Shown in pieces: positions 16,416 to 22,029 of a stretch of 22,029 nucleotides of DNA. Numbering within the stretch: the first letter of the stretch is position 1; every line of letters starts with the position of its first letter. Source of the stretch: an uncultured Verrucomicrobia subdivision 3 bacterium (GTDB taxonomy: Bacteria; Verrucomicrobiota; Verrucomicrobiia; Limisphaerales; UBA11358); NCBI GenBank assembly GCA_903861445.1, contig CAIOUK010000010.1, forward strand, positions 1 to 22,029. Direction: 5' to 3'. The notes under the pieces were generated by a model that saw nothing but the letters and a program-made list of their open reading frames with translations, made no database searches and had not been told where the DNA came from. The translations under genes were made by a program, and so were the position numbers.

Positions 16416-16931
16416 TTACGGCTGATGGCTGGGTTGGTTTGTCGGGTTTGACCTAAAATTTACTAGATAGATTCCATTGGTAATTAAATCCAGATTAAAA
16501 ATATCCGCACTTGCTGGCAGCGCCACATCATTTGAAAAAACAAACAAATATTGACCGTTCAAACGAATTGTAACGTGGTCTGGAACTGGCACATCAAAAT
16601 TCCAAAAATTATCCTGTCCTACCGTCACCAAGTCGCCCTTCATCACTGAAGCCAATTCGGCAATGGCTGGGTAGTTTGTCAAAGAAACATAAGGATAATC
16701 GTGCAGTATGGCTTCCCCAGCTTGTTTTTGTAGGCTCTTTGCGTCCGCAAGTTTTTGAATTATCGTCCGACTTTGTTGCACAGACATGAGCGGATGAGAC
16801 TTTTCGTATTTTAGTTTGGATTCATGAATCTCCCAAACCGCACATCCTACTGGAAAAACAACCATCGCCAAAAACAATCCCAGGCAAATAACAATGATTG
16901 CCTTGAAGAGTTTAAGCCAATTTTTCTTCAT
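16416..16931 (-). CDS. Single-pass membrane protein, orphan, AT-rich
   Basis: The 171-residue product has a lysine-rich N-terminus and one long hydrophobic segment (residues about 8-30, KAIIVICLGLFLAMVVFPVG) that could be a signal anchor or uncleaved signal. The rest is polar, without a recognisable domain, with HPLMSVQQSRTIIQKLADAK and a C-terminal Asn/Pro/Gln tail. The gene is visibly richer in A and T than its neighbours, and its codons use more AT-ending bases, which hints at recent transfer. The Cys after the hydrophobic run (FPVGC) is a poor lipobox. It is divergent from the ComB gene, with 136 bases between the starts. Confidence 0.55.
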   Translation of the reverse strand: MKKNWLKLFKAIIVICLGLFLAMVVFPVGCAVWEIHESKLKYEKSHPLMSVQQSRTIIQKLADAKSLQKQAGEAILHDYPYVSLTNYPAIAELASVMKGDLVTVGQDNFWNFDVPVPDHVTIRLNGQYLFVFSNDVALPASADIFNLDLITNGIYLVNFRSNPTNQPSHQP

Positions 16932-17067
16932 AGAGGAAGCAGTCCCAGTTTCATTGAAACATCTTATCGCTGGTTTGTGGATATGCCACGCATATCGAAT
17001 CTGGCAAATTCATTTTCAATTGGCGACGAAAAAGCTAAACTGCAGCCAGCAGCTCATACCCCACCCG

Positions 17068-17841
17068 ATGAAAATCGAAACCATCCTGACGCCGACCGAA
17101 TTGCCCGCACTCGCCCGGCGCGACTTGCGGCAGACGGCGTGTGTGGTGTTCGACATCCTGCGCGCCACCAGCACGTTTGTCACCGCGCTGCATCACGGCG
17201 CGGCGGCCATCGTGCCCGTGAGCGAAATCGCCGAAGCGGTCGCACTCCGCAAACAACAGCCGGACATTCTCCTCGCGGGCGAGCGCGCGGGCGTGCGCAT
17301 CCGGGCGGCGCAATCGGGCGGGATGGATTTTGATTTCGGCAATTCGCCGCGCGAGTTCACGCCGGAAAAAGTGCGTGGCAAGACCATCGTCTCCACGACC
17401 ACGAACGGCACGCGGGCGTTGCGTGTCGGCGCGGGCGCACAATGCGTGCTGGCGGCAGCGTTTTTGAATCTGACGGCGACGGCGGATTTTCTGCGCCGGG
17501 AAAACTTTGCGGAAATTTTGCTGGTCTGCGCCGGCACCGGCGACAACGTGGCGCTGGAGGACGTGCTGGCGGCGGGCGCGTTGATTGAGTTGCTTACGGC
17601 TCGCGAGGACGGGCGCGTCAGTTTGTCGGACGCTTCGCAAATCGCGTTGGAAGCTTTTACGAATTTGAAATTAACTGACTCTGGAGATTTAGGCGCGGCC
17701 CTTGGCGATTCGGAAAACGGACGGCGGCTGCTGGCCATGCCCGAACTGCGCGCCGACGTGGCGTTTTGCGCGCAGCGGGACGTTTTTGATTTGGTGGCAG
17801 GCTTGGACGCAGACGGCGCGCTGCGGCGAGTTTGCGCGTAA
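17068..17841 (+). CDS. comB: 2-phosphosulfolactate phosphatase family protein (ComB-like)
   Basis: The 257-residue protein carries the ComB motifs: an ACVVFDILRATSTFVTAL block (residues 24-42), AGERAGVRIR, DFGNSPREF, TIVSTTTNGTRAL, and VCAGTGDNVALEDVLAAG. In methanogens ComB removes phosphate from 2-phosphosulfolactate in coenzyme M synthesis. In bacteria the same family is linked to sulfolactate, but the role here is not shown, and no phosphosulfolactate synthase is in the window. I chose ATG 17068, because the open frame upstream (from 16894) reads through poorly matching sequence overlapping the opposite gene. The enzyme is expected in the cytoplasm and Mg-dependent by family. Confidence 0.88.
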   Translation: MKIETILTPTELPALARRDLRQTACVVFDILRATSTFVTALHHGAAAIVPVSEIAEAVALRKQQPDILLAGERAGVRIRAAQSGGMDFDFGNSPREFTPEKVRGKTIVSTTTNGTRALRVGAGAQCVLAAAFLNLTATADFLRRENFAEILLVCAGTGDNVALEDVLAAGALIELLTAREDGRVSLSDASQIALEAFTNLKLTDSGDLGAALGDSENGRRLLAMPELRADVAFCAQRDVFDLVAGLDADGALRRVCA

Positions 17842-17872
17842 AATAAAAAAAGGCCGTTCGCGGGGAACGGCC
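17842..17872 (-). terminator. Rho-independent terminator of the small basic protein gene
   Basis: The stem GGCCGTTC (17852-17859) pairs with GAACGGCC (17865-17872) around a 5-base loop. On the - strand it is followed by TTTTTTTATTT, a strong T tract. It lies 22 bases after the stop of the 36-residue gene. On the + side, after the ComB stop, no T-run follows. Confidence 0.88.
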
Positions 17873-17893
17873 CTGATAGATTGGCAAATGCGT

Positions 17894-18004
17894 TCAGCTT
17901 TTTTTCGCCGCCGGTTTCTTTTTGGCGTTGATGATGGCCTTTTTGCGTTTGATGTATGCCTTGCGGCGTTTTTTGTGTTCGGTTTTGTTGGATTGTTGTC
18001 CCAT
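17894..18004 (-). CDS. Small, extremely basic 36-residue protein
   Basis: ATG 18004 to TGA 17894 encodes MGQQSNKTEHKKRRKAYIKR followed by a Lys/Ala-rich tail. Fifteen of 36 residues are Lys or Arg and only one is acidic. A purine-rich GGGGA lies about five bases before the ATG, and a strong rho-independent terminator follows the stop on the same strand, which argues that the gene is real. The size and charge suggest binding to rRNA, the ribosome or DNA, like other tiny basic proteins of Chlamydiae/Verrucomicrobia. I do not recognise a named family. Its start is 14 bases from the divergent lipoprotein start. Confidence 0.75.
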   Translation of the reverse strand: MGQQSNKTEHKKRRKAYIKRKKAIINAKKKPAAKKS

Positions 18005-18018
18005 AATGTCCCCGCACT

Positions 18019-18540
18019 ATGAATTTTTATATGAAACGGTTCAATACAATTTTGCGGTTGTTTGTGATTTTGGCGCTCGCCGCCGGCTGCGTCACCGGCA
18101 AAAAGGAAGACAAACAACTGGCCGCCTTGCGCCTGCACGTCGAAAGCGCCGGCAATGCGCCTGACACCGCGAAGGAGGTTTCCGTGCTGCGCGCAGAGCC
18201 GATGCTGGTGACGATTGCGAACGACCCGGTATTGACGGAGGCGAATATCATTGCCGCCAAACTGCTGGAATCGCCCGGTGGATTTTCGGTGGAGGTGAAG
18301 TTCGACGAAACGGGCGGGTTGATGCTGGAGCAATATTCTGCGGCCTATCAATCCAAGCATTTTGTGATTTTTGGCCAGTGGGGTGACAAATTAAAGGAAG
18401 GTCGCTGGCTGGCCGTGCCATTCATCAGTCGCCGCATTACCGATGCCACGCTGGTTTTTACGCCGGATGCCAGCCGCGAGGAGGCGCAACAGTTGGTGGA
18501 TGGACTCAACCGGGTTGCGAAGAAAAACGCCGCCAAATGA
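18019..18540 (+). CDS. Lipoprotein with SecD-P1-like domain
   Basis: The 173-residue product has a signal peptide with hydrophobic core LRLFVILALAAGC, making Cys 24 a likely lipidated residue (A at -3 is acceptable but not ideal). Residues about 60-170 resemble the first periplasmic head domain of SecD. The resemblance lies in a pattern of strand-helix-strand with FSVEVKFDETGGLMLEQYS, HFVIFGQWGDK, WLAVPFISRRITDATLVFTP and EEAQQLVDGLNRVAKK. The match is by pattern only. In SecD this domain helps pull proteins across the membrane; a stand-alone lipoprotein form would be unusual. Another start is ATG 18031. It overlaps the next gene by four bases (ATGA), so the two are probably co-translated. 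Confidence 0.65.
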   Translation: MNFYMKRFNTILRLFVILALAAGCVTGKKEDKQLAALRLHVESAGNAPDTAKEVSVLRAEPMLVTIANDPVLTEANIIAAKLLESPGGFSVEVKFDETGGLMLEQYSAAYQSKHFVIFGQWGDKLKEGRWLAVPFISRRITDATLVFTPDASREEAQQLVDGLNRVAKKNAAK

Positions 18541-19553
18541 ATTTCTCTTTGTCGTGCCGCTGGCTGCTCGCGGTTATCGGCTTGAGCGCACTCCAACTGA
18601 ACGCGCAAACGCCGTTTCAATTTCCCACGGCCAATCACGCGCTTTACGACGTGGGCAACGAACTGAAATTTTTCGCGCCCACGTCGCCGGATCGGGCGTG
18701 GACGACCGGCAGTTTCGGTTGCGTGCGCACCGATGGCTGGCAGATGCACGAGGGTCTCGACATCCTGCACCAGCGCACCGACCGCGCTGGCGAGCCGACC
18801 GATTCCGTTCTGGCCACCGCCGACGGCACGGTGATGTATGTCAACGCCAAGTCCGGTCTGTCGAATTACGGCAAATACATCGTCATTCGGCACGTTCTCG
18901 AAGGCATCGAGATTTATTCGCTTTACGCGCATTTGAGCGCGGCGAATGTCACGGCGGGCAAGGCGGTTCGTGCCGGCGAGGTCATTGGCACGATGGGTCG
19001 CACGTCGAACACCAGCGATCGCATTGGCAAGGAACGCGCGCACGTCCACTTTGAACTGAATGTTTTTGTGAATGACAATTTTTCCGCGTGGTTCAAAAAA
19101 AATCTGCCCGGCGAACGCAACGACCACGGCCTGTGGAACGGCCAGAATCTCGATGGCCTCGATGCGCGCGAAATTCTGCTCGCGGAGCATAGTCCGACAA
19201 AAAAATTCAGCCTGTTAAATTTTCTCCGCAGCCAGACGGAGCTGTGTCGTGTGTTGGTGCGCGCGACGGATTTTTCCTACCTCAAACGTTACGCGCCGCT
19301 CGTGCTGAAAAATCCCAGAGCTGACCGGGAAGGCGTGGCCGGCTATGAAATCGCGCTGAATTATAACGGCGTGCCTTTTGCGCTCATGCCGCGCGCCGCG
19401 TCGGAAATCAAGGGCGCGACGAAAGTCCAGTTGCTCTCCGTGAACGAGGCGGAATACCACGCGCATCCGTGCCGCCGGCTGGTCATTCAGCACGGCAGTA
19501 AATGGCAGTTGACCGAAAAAGGCCGGCGCGAAATCGAAATGCTGACTTATTAA
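18537..19553 (+). CDS. Secreted M23 (LytM-type) peptidase
   Basis: The 338-residue protein starts with a signal peptide ending LSALQLNA-Q. The M23 zinc site is complete: HEGLDI gives His 71 and Asp 75, YAHLS gives His 132, and HVHFEL gives His 169 and His 171. Family members cut peptide cross-links or glycine bonds in peptidoglycan, or act as LytM regulators when zinc ligands are missing. Here the ligands are present, so an active hydrolase is likely. The ~155 residues after the catalytic core have no domain I recognise. ATG 18537 overlaps the stop of the lipoprotein gene, and rlmN begins one base after its stop, so the three form an operon. Confidence 0.9.
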   Translation: MNFSLSCRWLLAVIGLSALQLNAQTPFQFPTANHALYDVGNELKFFAPTSPDRAWTTGSFGCVRTDGWQMHEGLDILHQRTDRAGEPTDSVLATADGTVMYVNAKSGLSNYGKYIVIRHVLEGIEIYSLYAHLSAANVTAGKAVRAGEVIGTMGRTSNTSDRIGKERAHVHFELNVFVNDNFSAWFKKNLPGERNDHGLWNGQNLDGLDAREILLAEHSPTKKFSLLNFLRSQTELCRVLVRATDFSYLKRYAPLVLKNPRADREGVAGYEIALNYNGVPFALMPRAASEIKGATKVQLLSVNEAEYHAHPCRRLVIQHGSKWQLTEKGRREIEMLTY

Positions 19554-19554
19554 A

Positions 19555-20661
19555 ATGACTTTACCCGACATCAAATCGCTGACCCGCGAGGAACTGGAAG
19601 CCCAATTCAAATTGTGGAACGAGCCGGCTTTTCGCGCCACGCAACTGCTCGATTGGCTTTACGCCCGCCGCGCGACCAGTTGGGATGCAATGACCAACCT
19701 GCCGAAAAGTCTCCGCGAAAAATTGCGCGAAAACTTTTCTCTGCAAATCCTCGGACTCGCGCGCAAGCAGGGCGCGGGCGACACCACGCAGAAATTTCTC
19801 TGGCAACTAGCCGACGGCGCGTTCATCGAAAGCGTTTTGATTCCCGCCAATCCGGCGCTTTACGGCGAGGCCAGCGACCGCCACACGCTGTGCATCTCCA
19901 CGCAGGTTGGCTGCGCCTACGGCTGCCGTTTCTGCGCCAGCGGCCTCGACGGCTGGAAACGCAATCTCGGTGTGCATGAAATCGTCGAACAGATTTTGGC
20001 GGTCGAACGCTGGAACGCCGCGCAGCCCAAGGAAGAAAGCGTTGAACCAACCGCTGATCGCATCGTGAATAACATTGTCGTTATGGGCATGGGCGAGCCG
20101 CTGGCGAATTACGACAACCTGATCGCCGCGCTGAAAATTTTGAACGCGCCGTGGGGCGGCGGCATCGGCGCGCGCCGCATGACGATTTCCACGAGCGGCC
20201 TCGCGCCGCAAATCCGCAAGCTCGCCGTCGAGCCGATGCAGTTTCGCCTCGCGATTTCACTGCACGGTGCGACCGACGAGGTCCGCAACCGCATCATGCC
20301 GGTGAACAAGAAGTATCCGCTGCACGAACTCACCGGCGCGTGCGAGGATTATCAGAAGTTGAAAGGCCGGATGATTACGCTGGAATATATTTTGATTGCC
20401 GGCATCAACGATGCGCTGGATCAGACGCGCCCGCTCGCGACGCTCGCCAAGAAACTTTATGCCAAGGTGAACCTGATTCCGTATAACAAAGTCGAGGGTT
20501 TGCCGTGGGTGCGGCCGGCGGAGGAAGTCTGCGACCGCTTTCTCACCGCACTGGAAAAACTGGATGTGACCGCCACGCTCCGCCGCGAAAAGGGCGGCGA
20601 CATTGATGCGGCGTGTGGGCAATTGCGCTTGAAGACCGAGCGCGAATTGAAAACGCAATGA
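19555..20661 (+). CDS. rlmN: 23S rRNA (adenine-2503 C2) methyltransferase, radical SAM
   Basis: The 368-residue protein has the normal RlmN length and order. An N-terminal helical domain (residues 1-95) is followed by the radical-SAM core with CAYGCRFC (Cys 120, 124, 127 bind the 4Fe-4S cluster), GMGEPLANYDN, and ISTSGLAPQIRKLA. The catalytic Cys pair is present: Cys 113 in LCISTQVGC, and the C-terminal Cys 354 in AACGQL, which carries the methyl group during transfer. RlmN modifies A2503 of 23S rRNA and A37 of some tRNAs, supporting accurate translation. It is the last gene of the operon, one base after the peptidase. The palindrome at 20708 lies 46 bases after its stop. Confidence 0.97.
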   Translation: MTLPDIKSLTREELEAQFKLWNEPAFRATQLLDWLYARRATSWDAMTNLPKSLREKLRENFSLQILGLARKQGAGDTTQKFLWQLADGAFIESVLIPANPALYGEASDRHTLCISTQVGCAYGCRFCASGLDGWKRNLGVHEIVEQILAVERWNAAQPKEESVEPTADRIVNNIVVMGMGEPLANYDNLIAALKILNAPWGGGIGARRMTISTSGLAPQIRKLAVEPMQFRLAISLHGATDEVRNRIMPVNKKYPLHELTGACEDYQKLKGRMITLEYILIAGINDALDQTRPLATLAKKLYAKVNLIPYNKVEGLPWVRPAEEVCDRFLTALEKLDVTATLRREKGGDIDAACGQLRLKTERELKTQ

Positions 20662-20707
20662 GACAATCTTTCATCGTGCGAATTTCAGCAACGGAAATTT
20701 GTTCAAC

Positions 20708-20821
20708 TTTTAGCCACAGATTGAACACGGATGAAACACGGATAAAATTGCCACAACAAGGCCACTATATTTTTTGCGGACATGAATCTGTGTTCAATCC
20801 GTGTTCAATCTGTGGCTAAAA
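20708..20821. repeat. Second long palindrome of 11-bp-periodic repeats, entering the heptose kinase gene
   Basis: The left arm 20708-20741 (ttttagccacagattgaaca...) and right arm 20788-20821 are inverted copies with three mismatches over 34 bases and a 46-base spacer. Each arm again shows 11-base units. The right arm contains the TGA stop (20794-20796) and the last eight codons (FSHRLNTD) of the heptose kinase on the - strand. It sits between convergent genes, as the copy at 15413-15516 does. Confidence 0.85.
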
Positions 20822-21822
20822 CTTTTCAGTAGTTCTTCCGGTGTGGTCGTAGCCGTGCCGACTTTGCCGACGACAATGCCGGCGGCGTGATTGGCCAAAA
20901 TCGCCGCTTCCATCGGCGCGGCGCCCGCCGCCACTGCTAGCGTGAAGGTGGCGATGACCGTGTCGCCGGCGCCGGAAACGTCGAATACTTCCTGCGCGAC
21001 CGTGGGAATATGAAACGGTTTTTGTCCGCGCTGGCACAGGAACATGCCGAGTTCGCCAAGCGTGATGAGCAGCAGCGCCGGATTTAATTCCTTCAGCAAG
21101 CGTTCCGCGACTAGCATCAGATTTTTGTCCGCGAACGGATTTTCATTTTTGGTCTCATCCGTCAAATCAGCGAGTTCAAAGGCTTCCTTTCGGTTCGGAG
21201 TGATGAGCGAGAGATTGCTCAAATTCAAATGATGCACCGGCTTCGGATCCAGGCTCAACCACACGCCGCGCGCATGACAGAGCGCCTTGATTTCATTCAG
21301 CAACGGCTGCGTCACCACGCCCTTGCCGTAATCCCCGACGATGACCGCATCGGCTTTGGTAATCTGTTTTTTGAATTCATCGAGCAACCGGGCAGTGGTT
21401 TTGGTATCGAGCGCGCCGCGCGTCTCGCGGTCAATGCGCACGACCTGCTGCTGGTGCGCCACGATGCGCGTCTTGATGCTCGTGTGCCGCGCAGCATTTT
21501 TAACGAGGCCGGTGCAGCCGATATGTTGTTCGCCCAAAAGTTTCAGCAGCTTGCGCGCGGCATCGTCGTTGCCGATGGCACCGAACAATTCCGCCGGTGT
21601 GGCGAGCGAAACCAGATTGCGGGCGACGTTGGCCGCGCCGCCGGGCATGAAGCTCTCGCGCGAAAAATCCACCACGGGCACCGGCGCTTCCGGCGAAATG
21701 CGCGAGACGCCGCCCCAGATGAACTGGTCGAGCATCACGTCGCCGACGACGAGGACGCGGGTCTTTTGCGCGGCGGTCAGGATTTGCCGCGCGCGGGCGG
21801 CGGAAAGTTTTTTGGCACTCAT
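20794..21822 (-). CDS. hldA: D-glycero-beta-D-manno-heptose-7-phosphate kinase (HldE domain I / RfaE1)
   Basis: The 342-residue PfkB-type kinase phosphorylates heptose-7-phosphate at C1 in ADP-heptose synthesis for the LPS core. Motifs are VLVVGDVMLDQFIWG, SRISPEAPVPVV, FMPGGAANVARNL, IVGDYGKGVV, SLDPKP, TPNRKEAFEL, and the ATP site and catalytic base DVSGAGDTVIATF. I chose ATG 21822 (MSAKKLSA) because the family needs only a short N-terminal extension before VVGDVMLD. ATG 21858 is also possible. The E. coli-type second domain (nucleotidyltransferase) is absent, so a separate HldC/RfaE2 is expected elsewhere. The last eight residues come from the dispersed palindrome, so the C-terminus is probably not conserved with relatives. 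Confidence 0.93.
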   Translation of the reverse strand: MSAKKLSAARARQILTAAQKTRVLVVGDVMLDQFIWGGVSRISPEAPVPVVDFSRESFMPGGAANVARNLVSLATPAELFGAIGNDDAARKLLKLLGEQHIGCTGLVKNAARHTSIKTRIVAHQQQVVRIDRETRGALDTKTTARLLDEFKKQITKADAVIVGDYGKGVVTQPLLNEIKALCHARGVWLSLDPKPVHHLNLSNLSLITPNRKEAFELADLTDETKNENPFADKNLMLVAERLLKELNPALLLITLGELGMFLCQRGQKPFHIPTVAQEVFDVSGAGDTVIATFTLAVAAGAAPMEAAILANHAAGIVVGKVGTATTTPEELLKSFSHRLNTD

Positions 21823-21888
21823 AGTTTCAATCACGGAATTAAATGCTGCCGTCAGCATAAAGCTTCATGGCGCGTTTCCAATCCGATT

Positions 21889-22029
21889 TTATTTCGGCAA
21901 ACCAGCGACCAGCATCCGGGCGCGCTGGTTGTAGTCAGCCTGCACGGCTTCGACCAGCCACTTTTCCGCCTCAAAGATTTTTTGGATGTCGTCGGCCTGG
22001 CCGTCGCCGAACTCGACCATGATTTTACC
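21889..22029 (-). CDS. C-terminal end of an unidentified gene (partial at window edge)
   Basis: The frame is open from the window edge to TAA 21889-21891, encoding 46 residues with the helical, charged tail DIQKIFEAEKWLVEAVQADY followed by NQRARMLVAGLPK. The segment may begin at the ATG at 22018-22020 or extend beyond the window. It lies 66 bases before the chosen heptose kinase start on the same strand and so may be its operon partner. I cannot assign a function from the fragment. Confidence 0.5.
   Translation of the reverse strand, partial: GKIMVEFGDGQADDIQKIFEAEKWLVEAVQADYNQRARMLVAGLPK

Noticed and set aside
16894..17067. N-terminal extension of the ComB protein from an upstream start at 16894
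   Set aside because: The added 58 residues overlap the divergent gene, are Trp/His-rich and do not match the family, while ATG 17068 gives the normal ComB N-terminus.
17193..18017. A 274-codon - strand frame covering the ComB gene and the small basic gene
   Set aside because: It overlaps the ComB gene antisense, and its open region crosses the terminator hairpin. The 36-residue frame with RBS and terminator explains this strand better.
21839..21868. Nine-codon ORF (MKLYADGSI) just before the heptose kinase, as a leader peptide
   Set aside because: It is too short to support, lacks regulatory codons or an attenuator hairpin, and overlaps the alternative kinase start.

Overview
The window looks like a chromosomal piece of a Gram-negative, LPS-bearing bacterium, most likely a member of Verrucomicrobiota (Pedosphaera/Limisphaerales-like). 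The taxon call is inference. It rests on a giant secreted protein with autotransporter-associated beta-strand repeats and Asn/Thr-rich linkers, a PDZ plus HEAT-repeat protein of the DUF6288 type, a secreted GH59-type galactosidase, Kdo and heptose genes for LPS, few recognisable Shine-Dalgarno sequences, and a moderately high GC content.

Region 1 (1-10925, all + strand) is a secreted-protein region. A very large beta-repeat protein, cut off at its 5' end by the window, contains an SGNH-type SASA (sialate/acetylxylan esterase-like) domain. It is followed by a secreted PDZ/toroid/HEAT protein. Next comes a second, detached copy of the C-terminal module of the giant protein, then a strong rho-independent terminator and a secreted GH59 galactosylceramidase-like enzyme. 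The esterase and the galactosidase suggest attack on acetylated, galactose-containing glycans, but no transporter or regulator is present to confirm a utilisation locus.

Region 2 (10983-14550, all - strand) holds tRNA-Arg(TCG) with encoded CCA, a 580-residue cytoplasmic protein of unknown function with an N-terminal coiled coil, an aspartate/prephenate-type aminotransferase with its own terminator, and an orphan RelE/ParE-like toxin preceded by a 35-codon overlapping ORF.

Region 3 (14633-18004) mixes housekeeping genes: kdsB (CMP-Kdo synthetase, +), thiG (thiazole synthase, -), an AT-rich orphan membrane protein (-), a ComB-family phosphatase (+), and a 36-residue extremely basic protein (-) with its own terminator.

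Region 4 (18019-20661, +) is a tight three-gene operon: a lipoprotein with a SecD-P1-like domain, an M23 peptidase and rlmN. Stop and start codons overlap or nearly touch. Facing it on the - strand are hldE domain I/rfaE1 (heptose-7-phosphate kinase) and the 3' end of an unidentified gene.

The most unusual features are: (a) the duplicated C-terminal module at 8586-8819, which lies in frame behind the stop codon of the PDZ/HEAT gene and differs from its parent mostly at synonymous positions; (b) a family of 11-bp-periodic repeats, present as two long palindromes at convergent gene ends (one encoding the last residues of the heptose kinase) and one half copy upstream of kdsB; (c) the tiny basic protein gene whose start lies only 14 bp from a divergent lipoprotein start.
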